This document shows positions 17,601 through 24,742 of a stretch of DNA of 25,923 nt, in pieces (within the stretch, counting starts at the first letter, position 1; each line of letters starts with the position of its first letter). Origin of the DNA: Phycisphaeraceae bacterium (GTDB taxonomy: Bacteria > Planctomycetota > Phycisphaerae > Phycisphaerales > UBA1924); contig WUAJ01000010.1 of the NCBI GenBank assembly GCA_009827215.1, positions 1 to 25,923 of the forward strand, given 5' to 3'. The position numbers were made by a program, and so were the translations under genes. Below the pieces are notes generated by a model. The model did no database searches. It was not told the origin of the DNA and saw nothing but the letters and a program-made list of their open reading frames with translations.

Positions 17601-18185
17601 GCACGCATGATCTGGGCGCTCCTCGTGACCTACCTCCTGATGTGCGCCCTCTTCGAGAGCTTCCTCTACCCGCTCATCATCATCTTCACCGTCCCACTCG
17701 CCGTCGTGGGAGGATTCGCAGGACTCAAGATCGTCCACGAGGTCACCCTCGCCGATCCAACCAAAGCCCCACAGCAGCTCGATGTCCTCACCATGCTCGG
17801 ATTCATCATCCTCATCGGAGTCGTCGTCAACAACGCGATCCTCCTCGTCCACCAAGCCCTCAACTTCATGCGAGGCGAATCCGACGACAACCTCGATCAA
17901 TCCGACGCCGTGCTCGAACCGATGCACCACACCGACGCGATCATCGAATCCGTCAAAACCAGAACGCGTCCGATCTTCATGTCCGTCCTCACCTCCGTCG
18001 GAGGCATGCTCCCCCTCGTCCTCGTCCCAGGATCGGGTTCAGAAATGTACCGAGGACTCGGTTCCGTCGTCGTCGGAGGACTCTTGGTGTCCACAGTCTT
18101 CACACTCCTCCTCGTCCCGCTCCTATTCTCCCTCGTCATGGACATGCTCGAAGGCATGAAAGCACCAGAAACAGAAACGACCTGA
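14649..18185 (+). CDS. RND efflux permease (HAE1/AcrB-like) with two extra membrane segments
   Basis: This 1178-residue inner-membrane pump would export drugs or other hydrophobic compounds using proton motive force. It begins with the first RND helix (ISRPVTVTVAVFLLVM) and has two large periplasmic porter loops. TM4 reads GMVVDNSIVVLENI, keeping Asp422 with Asn423 where AcrB has Asp-Asp. TM10 reads GVVVNNAILL, with Asn where AcrB has its Lys; both variants are known in other RND branches. It is longer than the usual 1020-1050 residues. Part of the excess is two hydrophobic segments (about 926-945 and 957-976) inserted between the second porter loop and TM8, which begins near 985. GGAAGG lies 7 bases upstream of the ATG. 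It is the second gene of the operon, and a ChaN-like gene follows after 20 bases. Confidence 0.95.
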   Translation: MGMLAWCISRPVTVTVAVFLLVMAGLIGLREIPIQLTPTVDRPIITVTTSWPGRSPQEIIDEITKEQEEFLKNTTNLDVMSSTTSEGTTSISLEFTVGSDIDRALQEVSDSLRQVPDYPDGVTEPQVIESTGNDAAGAIAWIIVDFNDENLAKHAGYDLTTLFDALDSEVKPFLERIDGVAQVNIYGGREREARVLTDPVALAQRGLNHVQVIQALQGENENTSAGSLSEGKREYRVRLIGRYTDPQQILDTIIAYRNGLPVYVRDVAEVEIGYTKKRGFIRSLARPAIAINLIRQSDSNVIDIMDELKVRLQEVESDILPNIGGSSAAGPVGPDLRLRQVYDETIYIKSAISLVTQNLYIGGFIASLVLIVFLRSWRATGIIAIAIPISVIGTFLILLALGRSLNVVSLAGLAFAVGMVVDNSIVVLENIDRRIGLGEKPMRAALRGGGEVWGAILASTLTTVAVFIPVLTIAEEAGQLFRDIAIAIVASVSLSLLVSIFVIPTACSRWLKPHKKSKSAIMRSIDSLFGLTIIGQKAVDFLGWTIRTLITGIKGWTLRPAIIIVMALASVLGALALMPPMDYLPAGNRNLVFGGLLTPPGLSLEQRTIIANRIESRIGQYARADINDPDTMKDLPDIQMFPGMPVFDPVPIDNFFIGAFDTNIFVGATSQDDQVVIPIAHLLTSAMNSIPDSYGGAGQTSLFGRFNSGGSIRIEILGPNLDQVNEAANFMLGISMGKFGGSKASPDPANFAIQQQEMQVVLNDLGRELGLTNQGLGIAIRGLFDGALVGEYTLGSDAIDLVVVPIGGELDQLERLADIPIATPAGPVVPVQSIADFIPATAPQSINRIEELPSISINISPPESMPIGEAIAWIDTNVIEAAYDAGLIDRSMRVRLEGSAADLEKIQSSMFGVAPESDTKKSNLNIYLGIATLIITTLVGIPAIIRAAKAKNPKLPYAIAGVALMALILAALTFTAIGNPQLLTARMIWALLVTYLLMCALFESFLYPLIIIFTVPLAVVGGFAGLKIVHEVTLADPTKAPQQLDVLTMLGFIILIGVVVNNAILLVHQALNFMRGESDDNLDQSDAVLEPMHHTDAIIESVKTRTRPIFMSVLTSVGGMLPLVLVPGSGSEMYRGLGSVVVGGLLVSTVFTLLLVPLLFSLVMDMLEGMKAPETETT

Positions 18186-18205
18186 TCGACAGAACGGACC
18201 ACAAC

Positions 18206-19189
18206 ATGATGCGCCTCCTCCTCGCCGCTCTCCTCCTCCCAGCAGCCCTCCTGACCGGATGCGCCTCAACCCAATCTGTTGAGTCAGATCTCGTCATCCT
18301 CCCCCCCGAAGCCGCGCCCGGATTCGACGACGGACACGACGCCACCGTCCTCACCATCCTCAAAGGAGACGGCTCAGGATCAATCTCCTTCAACGACCTG
18401 ATCACCGACCTCGCTGACGCCGACGTCATCCTCGTCGGAGAAATGCACGGCCACACCGAATCCCTCGACTTCATCGCCACCACCTTCGAAGCACTCATCG
18501 CCCGCAACTCCACACTTGACCTCTCCATGGAGTTCTACGAACGCGACGAGCAGATCGCCCTCGACGACTACCTCGCCGGGATCACCGACTACGCCGCGTT
18601 CGTCAAAGCCGCCGGACGCACCGAATCCAACAACCCCATCGGACACCTCCGCATGGTCGAGCTCGCGCGACTCAACGACCGCGCCGTCATCGCCGCCAAC
18701 TCACCGCGCCGCTACACACGCCTCGCGCGCACCGGAGGCTTCCTAGCCCTCGCGGACCTCAACCACCGACAACGCGCCCTCGTCGAGATCCCCAACAGTC
18801 TCCCGACCGGCTCCTACGCCGACCGCTTCCGCGACGCGATGGGCGCCATGGCCGCCCACGGCGGAGACGAGATGATCAACGCCTTCCTCCGCTCCCAGAC
18901 CGTCTGGGACCTAACCATGGCCGCCTCCATCGCCCAGCACCACACACAACAAGCTGCAAGCATCTTCCACGTCGTCGGACACTTCCACGTCGACCACGCA
19001 CCAACCCCCGGCGGCAGCGCCCTCGCCGACGCGATCCACCACCGACTCGGAAACGACATCAAACTCCGCTCACTCGTCATGCACATGACCGAAGGCGATC
19101 TCAGCACCATCACCAAGGACGACGCTGGAGACGAATCCACCGGACCAGCCGCGGATTACATCGTCTATTTCCCGATGCCAGCCGAGTAA
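18206..19189 (+). CDS. ChaN-like lipoprotein
   Basis: This 327-residue predicted lipoprotein has a hydrophobic signal ending in the lipobox LLTGC (Cys19). The mature part matches the ChaN/haem-binding-uptake (Tiki-like) family: DVILVGEMHGHTESLDFI near residue 75 (usual form ILLGExH), MEFYERDEQ near 108, DLNHRQ, and a late VVGHFHVDHA. Family members bind haem or act as membrane-anchored metalloproteases; neither role is shown here. The frame continues far upstream inside the permease gene, but the lipoprotein signal fixes the start at 18206 or the adjacent ATG at 18209. It lies 20 bases after the RND permease and may be cotranscribed. It holds three of the six ACGT tetramers in the whole window. 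Confidence 0.9.
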   Translation: MMRLLLAALLLPAALLTGCASTQSVESDLVILPPEAAPGFDDGHDATVLTILKGDGSGSISFNDLITDLADADVILVGEMHGHTESLDFIATTFEALIARNSTLDLSMEFYERDEQIALDDYLAGITDYAAFVKAAGRTESNNPIGHLRMVELARLNDRAVIAANSPRRYTRLARTGGFLALADLNHRQRALVEIPNSLPTGSYADRFRDAMGAMAAHGGDEMINAFLRSQTVWDLTMAASIAQHHTQQAASIFHVVGHFHVDHAPTPGGSALADAIHHRLGNDIKLRSLVMHMTEGDLSTITKDDAGDESTGPAADYIVYFPMPAE

Positions 19190-19254
19190 GGACACTCCAT
19201 CTCCTCAGCATCGCAGAGTGAATCTCCGCACTCGATTTGCCGTACAATACAAGC

Positions 19255-21216
19255 GTGAATAACGCACCAAACATCCCCGCACCGATCCGCATCTTCCTCA
19301 GCGCCCTGATCGTCCTCCTCGCGTCGATCTCCCTCGCTCAGCCAACTCCAAACACCCCGATCTCTGTCCCCACATCGCGCCAAGCCGACCGCGTCGCGAT
19401 CATCACCATCGAGGGCGCGATCGACGCGATCACTGCGATGAGCGTCCGCCGTCGCATCAACGAGGCCGAGGCTGCTGGATACAACGCAATCGTCTTCGAG
19501 ATCGACTCCCCAGGCGGAGGAGTCGGCCCAGTCCTCGACATCACCAACGCGATCAAATCCTCCACCATCACCAACACCATCGCGTGGGTCAACCCCGACG
19601 CGTACTCCGGAGGCGCCATCATCGCCCTCGCGTGCGCCGAGATCATCTCCTCCACCCCCGCATCCATGGGAGACGCCTTCCCCGTCATCATGACCGCCGT
19701 CACCCAAGGCAACCAAACACGAGGTGGACTCCGAGGACTCACCGCCGACGAGCGCACCAAACTCCTCCCCCCGCTCCTCGCCGACGTCACCGACTCGGCG
19801 CGCCGCAACGGGTACGACGAATACCTCGTCCAAGCCATCGTCATCGACGGCATCGAACTCTGGCAAATCGAAAACAAAGCCACCGCAAAGCGCTACGCGA
19901 TCAACGAAGCCGAATATCGAACCCTCTTCAACGAAGACCCACCACGAGGCATGCCCCTCATCGCCCAAGTCACCGGCGGACGACCCACCGGAGTCACCGA
20001 CAACCCAACAGAAGAACAAACGACAGAGCAAGCAACAGATCCAGAAGACACAGACACTGACTCCGTTGACCCCGCTGACCCCACAGACACCAACGAACCC
20101 GATCAAGCCGAATCCACTCCAGACCAACTCCCAGACCCAACCGACAACAACGCATTCAAACCCGCCTCCGACACCCTCGACGATGTCGTCCGCGAGTTCA
20201 ACGCCCCCGAACGCGTCGCCGAGCTCTCGCTACTCGCCAGCTCAACACGCCCAACTTTCACCAAAGAAGACGCGATCAACTACACCCCCATCGCCTACAT
20301 CACCGATGGCTCCGCCCCCATCGTCATGCGCGAACAACAACTCATCGACCTCGGATTCTCCTCCGGGATCGTCAACACCGATGAACAACTCAAGGCATTC
20401 ATGGGCGCCAAAGAGCTCTCCCGCGCCAAAGAGAGCTGGTCCGAAGGACTCGTCCGCTTCATGACCTCCCTCCCTGTGCGAGGAATCATCATCGCGATCT
20501 TCATCATCGCGATGTTCGTCGAGCTCATCACGCCGGGAACCGGGATCGGTGCCACCGTCGCCGTGATCGCGCTCATCGCCCTCATCGCCCCCCCCGCGAT
20601 GGTTGGACTCGCCGGCTGGTGGGAAATCATCGCGATCGTCGTCGGACTCCTGCTCCTCGCGATCGAAGCGTTCGTCCTCCCAGGATTCGGGATCTTCGGC
20701 GCCCTCGGACTCGTTTCCCTCTTCGCCGGAATCCTCTGGTCATTCATCCCCGCCGGATCATCACTCTCCAATCCCGCGACCCAGCAAGACCTGCTCAGCG
20801 CCGTTGTGACACTCCTGCTCTCCGGATTCACCGCCGGGATCGTGATCTGGATCATCAGCAAGAATGTCCAGCGGATCCCCGTCTTCGATCGTCTCATCCT
20901 TTCAGGAGCTTCGGGAGTTGCCGCTGAACCACGAGCGACCTCCGTCTTCTCCGCCATGAACACCGACAACGCGATCCAGGTCGGGAATACCGGGACAGCA
21001 ACCACCGACCTCCGCCCCGCCGGACAAGCGGACATCAACGACACCCTCATCGATGTCGTCGCCGAGTTCGGATATATCGAAGCGGACACCCCGATCCGAG
21101 TCACCGCGGTCGAATCGTTCCGCATCGTCGTCGATCGCATCACCCACGATCATGCGAACGAATCCACACCAAACGATCATCCCGACACTCAGCCAACAGA
21201 TCAGGAGTCCACATAA
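19255..21216 (+). CDS. NfeD-family membrane-bound ClpP-class serine protease
   Basis: This 653-residue protein has a signal or anchor helix (about 13-29), then a ClpP/Sppa-like domain: RVAIITIEGAIDAITAMSV, DSPGGGVGPVLD, and nucleophile Ser118 in DAYSGGAIIALAC. An acidic Thr/Asp/Glu/Pro-rich linker (about 255-300) follows, then a second soluble region, four to five membrane helices (about 405-540) including PGTGIGA and PGFGIFGALG, and an OB-fold NfeD C-domain with GNTGTATTDLRPAG. Relatives process or organise membrane microdomain proteins with flotillins. The GTG at 19255 is chosen because it gives a typical signal sequence; a TTG at 19237 is also in frame. TACAAT just upstream could be a -10. 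It is directly followed by a second nfeD and floA, as in the Bacillus yqeZ-floA-yqfB arrangement. Confidence 0.93.
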   Translation: MNNAPNIPAPIRIFLSALIVLLASISLAQPTPNTPISVPTSRQADRVAIITIEGAIDAITAMSVRRRINEAEAAGYNAIVFEIDSPGGGVGPVLDITNAIKSSTITNTIAWVNPDAYSGGAIIALACAEIISSTPASMGDAFPVIMTAVTQGNQTRGGLRGLTADERTKLLPPLLADVTDSARRNGYDEYLVQAIVIDGIELWQIENKATAKRYAINEAEYRTLFNEDPPRGMPLIAQVTGGRPTGVTDNPTEEQTTEQATDPEDTDTDSVDPADPTDTNEPDQAESTPDQLPDPTDNNAFKPASDTLDDVVREFNAPERVAELSLLASSTRPTFTKEDAINYTPIAYITDGSAPIVMREQQLIDLGFSSGIVNTDEQLKAFMGAKELSRAKESWSEGLVRFMTSLPVRGIIIAIFIIAMFVELITPGTGIGATVAVIALIALIAPPAMVGLAGWWEIIAIVVGLLLLAIEAFVLPGFGIFGALGLVSLFAGILWSFIPAGSSLSNPATQQDLLSAVVTLLLSGFTAGIVIWIISKNVQRIPVFDRLILSGASGVAAEPRATSVFSAMNTDNAIQVGNTGTATTDLRPAGQADINDTLIDVVAEFGYIEADTPIRVTAVESFRIVVDRITHDHANESTPNDHPDTQPTDQEST

Positions 21217-21714
21217 ATGGAAACCCTCCTCATGGCCGGCATCGGTCTCATCCTCCTCGGCGCGCTCCTCCTCGTCGTCGAAGCGTTCGTCCCCTCAGGA
21301 GGGATCATCGGACTCGTCGCCGCCGCATCCGCGATCACCGGAATCGTCCTCCTATTCAAGCACGACACCACCTGGGGCGCAATCGGTCTGCTCACAACCC
21401 TGATCCTTGGACCAATGCTCTTCTTCTGGACCCTCAAACTCCTCCCAAGCACCCCGCTCGGAAAGTCCATGTTCGGCGACTCCGACGAAGACATCGCCGC
21501 ACGCAGAGATCAGGAGTCCTCCCGCTGGCGCGAACAACGCAACGCACTTATTGATAAAACAGGCACCGCACTCACCGACCTCCACCCCGTCGGGATCGTC
21601 CTCATCAATAACGAGCGCCACGATGCGATCGCCAAGGGCAAAATCATCGACAAAGACACCCCAATCCGCGTCGTCGCCGTCGATGGCATGCAAATCGAAG
21701 TCCGAGCGGTCTAA
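21217..21714 (+). CDS. Short NfeD-family membrane protein
   Basis: This 165-residue protein has an N-terminal membrane region of three helices (about 5-80, with VEAFVPSGGIIGLVAAAS) and a soluble C-terminal OB-fold with KTGTALTDLHPVGIVLIN and DTPIRVVAVDGMQIEVRAV. It lacks the protease domain and so belongs to the truncated NfeD class that partners flotillin-like proteins. Its ATG follows the stop of the long NfeD gene with no gap, and AGGAG lies 9 bases upstream, so the two are translationally coupled. The polar middle part (SDEDIAARRDQESSRWREQRN) separates the two domains. Confidence 0.93.
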   Translation: METLLMAGIGLILLGALLLVVEAFVPSGGIIGLVAAASAITGIVLLFKHDTTWGAIGLLTTLILGPMLFFWTLKLLPSTPLGKSMFGDSDEDIAARRDQESSRWREQRNALIDKTGTALTDLHPVGIVLINNERHDAIAKGKIIDKDTPIRVVAVDGMQIEVRAV

Positions 21715-21766
21715 CCACACACCAGCCGCATAGAATCAACCACACACAAACCGCTGGAGATTCATC

Positions 21767-22756
21767 ATGACCCCATTACTCTGGATTGTCGCAGGCGTTG
21801 CCGCTTTCGTCGTCTTTATCCTTGTCATCATCCTCTTCAACTACTTCTCACTCTGGTTCCAAGCCCTCCTCTCCAAAGCGAATGTCGGACTCATGTCCAT
21901 CGTCGCGATGCGCTTCCGGAAAGTGAACTCCACAGTCATCGTCATCAACAAGATCCGCCTCGTCAAAGCCGGGATCACAGGGATCGGAACCGACGACCTC
22001 GAGAACCACTACCTTGCGGGTGGGAATGTCGGCAATGTCGTCTCCGCGATCATCGCCGCATCCAACGCACGCATCGAACTCGACTGGGGAGTCGCAACAG
22101 CAATCGACCTCGCCGGACGCGACATCCTCGACGCGGTCAACACCTCCGTGAACCCAAAGGTCATCGACTGTCCAAACCCAACACTCGGACGCCCCACCAT
22201 CGACGCCGTCGCGAAAGACGGCATCCAGCTCAAAGCACGCGCCCGCGTCACCGTCCGCACCAACCTTGCACGACTCGTCGGTGGTGCCACAGAAGAAACC
22301 GTCGTCGCACGCGTGGGTGAGGGCATCGTCTCCTCCATCGGTTCCGCAGACTCACACGCCAAGGTCCTCGAAAACCCAGACGCGATCTCCAAAGCCGTGC
22401 TCGCGAGAGGTCTCGATTCAGGAACCGCCTATGAGATCCTCTCCATCGACATCGCGGATGTTGATGTCGGCGTCAACATCGGCGCGAAACTCCAAGAAGA
22501 CCAAGCACAAGCGGACATGAAGGTCGCGCAAGCTCGCGCTGAAAAACAACGCGCCCTCGCCGTCGCAACAGAGCAAGAGCACAAAGCGGAAGCCCAAAAG
22601 AACCGCGCCCTTGTCGTCCTTGCAGAAGCCGAGGTTCCAAAGGCAATGGCCGAAGCCTTCCGCTCAGGAAACCTCGGGATCATGGACTTCTACCGCATGA
22701 AGAACATCCAAGCCGACACCTCCATGCGCGACTCCATCGCCGACGACAAGAACTAA
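21767..22756 (+). CDS. floA: Flotillin-like protein FloA
   Basis: This 329-residue SPFH-domain protein scaffolds functional membrane microdomains at the inner membrane face. An N-terminal hydrophobic hairpin segment (about 4-27) is followed by NYFSLWFQALLSKANVGLMSIVAMRFRKV, characteristic of the FloA (YqfA) subfamily. The SPFH core includes KARARVTVRTNLARLVGGATEETVVARVGEGIV, and the C-terminus has an Ala/Glu/Lys-rich coiled coil (QAQADMKVAQARAEKQRALAVATEQEHKAEAQ region). The length matches the family at about 330. GGAG lies 7 bases upstream of the ATG. It is the last gene of the nfeD-nfeD-floA operon and is followed by a terminator. Confidence 0.97.
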   Translation: MTPLLWIVAGVAAFVVFILVIILFNYFSLWFQALLSKANVGLMSIVAMRFRKVNSTVIVINKIRLVKAGITGIGTDDLENHYLAGGNVGNVVSAIIAASNARIELDWGVATAIDLAGRDILDAVNTSVNPKVIDCPNPTLGRPTIDAVAKDGIQLKARARVTVRTNLARLVGGATEETVVARVGEGIVSSIGSADSHAKVLENPDAISKAVLARGLDSGTAYEILSIDIADVDVGVNIGAKLQEDQAQADMKVAQARAEKQRALAVATEQEHKAEAQKNRALVVLAEAEVPKAMAEAFRSGNLGIMDFYRMKNIQADTSMRDSIADDKN

Positions 22757-22779
22757 TACACAAACCAACAAAGCAAACC

Positions 22780-22806
22780 AAATCCCCCTGCAAAGGGGGA
22801 TTTTTC
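22780..22806 (+). terminator. Rho-independent terminator after floA
   Basis: The stem AAATCCCCC with GGGGGATTT closes a 6-base TGCAAA loop and runs into a T-rich tail. It lies 23 bases after the floA stop and isolates the operon from the next promoter. Confidence 0.93.
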
Positions 22807-22823
22807 TTGTTCTGCATGAATGC

Positions 22824-22851
22824 TTGTGATTCATCACAATTCTGGTATGCT
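22824..22851 (+). promoter_or_regulatory. Sigma-70-like promoter with palindrome on the -35
   Basis: TTGTGA (22824-22829) and TATGCT (22846-22851) are 16 bases apart, with a TGG extended -10 directly before the latter. The -35 is part of a perfect inverted repeat, TTGTGAT-TC-ATCACAA (22824-22839). The repeat resembles a CRP/FNR-family site but has 4 rather than 6 bases between TGTGA and TCACA. It points to regulated transcription of the gene at 22912, with a leader of about 55 bases. Confidence 0.6.
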
Positions 22852-22911
22852 ATCCCTTTGTAATATTCATGGGACACGCGCTGTCCATTCATACATTCTC
22901 TGGGGACAACA

Positions 22912-24021
22912 ATGAGTCAAATCGAAAAAGCATGCGTGTTCTGCGCCAAATCCTGCGCCGGACAACCACGCATCAAAGACGCGCAAGGCAACTACGCACA
23001 CAAAGCATGCGCCGAGCAATACGAAGCGAAAAAACAAGCTAAGCAAGCGTCTGCCCTACCCCCAGAACCTGCACTTGATCTTGGTCCAGAAGAAGAACCA
23101 GAAATGGCAGCGTTCCTCGACGACCTCCCGGCACCTTCGGATGAACAACCCGCCGGAATCAGAGCCGCATGCCCAGGATGCGGCGCTTCGATCTCCAGCG
23201 ACACCGTCATCTGCATGTCCTGCGGCTGCAACACGAAAACAGGGCGAGGTGCCAAAACCAAAGTCGTCAAATCCAAATCCGCAAAGTCCGGACCAAACAT
23301 CGCCGCCAAAGCGGGATCACTCGCAATCGCGCCATTCCTCCCCATCATCGGCGCGGTCATCGGAGGCGCGATCGGTGCCGCCGTCTGGGCCGCGATCGCA
23401 CACTTCACTGGATACGAGATCGGATATGTCGCTGCCGGAGTCGGCACCGTCTGCGGCATCGGCGCCGCCCTCACCTCCGGAGGTGGAAACGCTTGGGCCG
23501 GAGCCGTCGCCGTGGTCGTCGCGCTCCTCTCAATCATCACAGGAAAAACAATCGTCAACGAGATCTATGTCGAGCAACTCCAAGAGTTCCAACAAGAGAT
23601 CGCGTCGGATATGGAAGAAACATACACCCTCGACTACTTCACAGAAGACGATGTCATCCTTGGATTCGCAGACGACATCATCTTTGATCGCGAAGACCGA
23701 GGCCTCCCCATTGTTTGGCCATCCGAAGACATGACCTGGGAAGACGCAATGTGGCCCGACGACTACCCCAAGGATGTCATCGCCCAAGCAAACGAACAAT
23801 GGGAAGAGATGTCCGAGGAGGAGCAGCTCGACTTCCGCCAAGCGCGTGTTGACGAAATGCAACAAATCGCCGACGAGGTTAACGACATAATCGCCGAAGA
23901 GATGGAGACCGCAAGCTCCAGCGTCCTCGACAATCTCCATCCATTCGATGCACTCTGGGCACTCCTCGCCCTCGCCGCCGCGTGGCAACTCGGATCAGGA
24001 GGATCCTTCGGCGAAGAGTAA
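22912..24021 (+). CDS. Zinc-ribbon membrane protein of unknown function
   Basis: I do not recognise this 369-residue protein as a named family. It starts with a Cys-rich segment (CVFCAKSC, then HKAC, residues 8-35) that could bind one zinc. After an acidic Pro-rich linker comes a classic ribbon, CPGCG with CMSCG about 15 residues later (about 87-107). Three hydrophobic segments rich in Gly and Ala follow (about 130-215), then a long acidic, helical region (DEMQQIADEVNDIIAEEMET) and a last hydrophobic stretch (ALWALLALAAAWQLG) before the end. The layout suggests zinc domains on one side of the inner membrane. GGGGA lies about 6 bases before the ATG. It has its own promoter and converges on ispF with a 1-base gap between stops. 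Confidence 0.82.
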   Translation: MSQIEKACVFCAKSCAGQPRIKDAQGNYAHKACAEQYEAKKQAKQASALPPEPALDLGPEEEPEMAAFLDDLPAPSDEQPAGIRAACPGCGASISSDTVICMSCGCNTKTGRGAKTKVVKSKSAKSGPNIAAKAGSLAIAPFLPIIGAVIGGAIGAAVWAAIAHFTGYEIGYVAAGVGTVCGIGAALTSGGGNAWAGAVAVVVALLSIITGKTIVNEIYVEQLQEFQQEIASDMEETYTLDYFTEDDVILGFADDIIFDREDRGLPIVWPSEDMTWEDAMWPDDYPKDVIAQANEQWEEMSEEEQLDFRQARVDEMQQIADEVNDIIAEEMETASSSVLDNLHPFDALWALLALAAAWQLGSGGSFGEE

Positions 24022-24022
24022 T

Positions 24023-24565
24023 CTAACGGGATAACAACACCACACAGTGCGATTCAATCGCACGCCCCTCCCCCACCGCGTCCACGCGCTCGTGTGTCTT
24101 GCCTTTGACATTTACACGATCCGCGCCAATGCCGATCAGCCGCGCGATATTAGCGCAGATCGCGTCGCGATGAGGTCTAATCTTGGGAAGCTCGCACACC
24201 ACAGTCGCGTCCAGATTCACCACAGAGTAACCAGACTCAGTCACACGCTTTACCGCTTCCTTCAAGAACACCGCCGAGTCCTGACCCTCATGCGCCGGAT
24301 CGGTATCTTTGAACAACTGCCCAATATCCGGACCACCGATCGCTCCCAGCAGCGCATCAGTCACCGCGTGCATCAGTACATCTGCGTCCGAATGCCCCAC
24401 CGGACCGCGAAAATGCTCGATCCGAACCCCACCAAGAACAAACGGCCTCCCCTCACCCTCAGGCGCGAGCACATCGAGCCGATGCAGGTCATAGCCATGA
24501 CCAATCCGCAGATGAGCCGCTCCACAACCACTCGATCCAGCCTGTTGCCCGTCATTTTCACTCAT
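24023..24565 (-). CDS. ispF: 2-C-methyl-D-erythritol 2,4-cyclodiphosphate synthase
   Basis: IspF converts CDP-methylerythritol 2-phosphate to the cyclic 2,4-diphosphate in the non-mevalonate isoprenoid pathway. Starting at 24565 the protein has 180 residues, about 20 more than usual, because of a polar Gly/Ser/Gln-rich N-terminal tail. The core begins with RIGHGYDLHRL, giving metal ligands Asp26 and His28. GHSDADVLMHAVTDALLGA carries the third ligand, DIGQLFKDTDP follows, and KGKTHERVDAVGEGRAI is the CDP-binding end. An ATG at 24586 is also in frame. I prefer 24565 because GGAG lies 9 bases before it. The gene stands alone on this strand. No ispD is visible nearby. Third positions are G/T-rich. 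Confidence 0.96.
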   Translation of the reverse strand: MSENDGQQAGSSGCGAAHLRIGHGYDLHRLDVLAPEGEGRPFVLGGVRIEHFRGPVGHSDADVLMHAVTDALLGAIGGPDIGQLFKDTDPAHEGQDSAVFLKEAVKRVTESGYSVVNLDATVVCELPKIRPHRDAICANIARLIGIGADRVNVKGKTHERVDAVGEGRAIESHCVVLLSR

Positions 24566-24694
24566 CGCGTAAATCTCCGAACGCATCGCCTGCTGTGTCG
24601 TACTTCACTGGAGCGTGCCTCCTATCTTACCGATAAGAACCGCAAGCACGCCCAATATCCGTGCCGATGCCCATTTGAACACCATTCCGGGCCA

Positions 24695-24700
24695 TATAAT
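24695..24700 (+). promoter_or_regulatory. Consensus -10 element before the lipoprotein gene
   Basis: TATAAT is a perfect sigma-70 -10 hexamer, 42 bases before the ATG of the lipoprotein gene. The -35 is poor: TTGAAC at 24675-24680 gives only 14 bases of spacing, and CATTTG at 24672-24677 gives 17. It lies in the 177-base divergent region shared with ispF. Confidence 0.5.
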
Positions 24701-24742
24701 CCATCCGAACTCACTCAGCCACACGCCTGGGAGCCACGACCG

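Noticed and set aside
17642..18205. Upstream extension of the ChaN-like frame inside the permease gene
   Set aside because: It is an Arg/His/Pro-rich shadow translation; the lipoprotein signal at 18206 marks the true start.
19165..20127. A 320-codon open frame on the minus strand opposite the NfeD protease gene
   Set aside because: It is a Gly/Asp/Val-rich shadow of a strongly biased plus gene, with no domain motifs; the plus frame has clear ClpP-class motifs.
24047..24742. Long open frame preceding the small lipoprotein, opposite ispF
   Set aside because: It is antisense to a well-supported ispF gene; the lipobox signal fixes the start at 24743.
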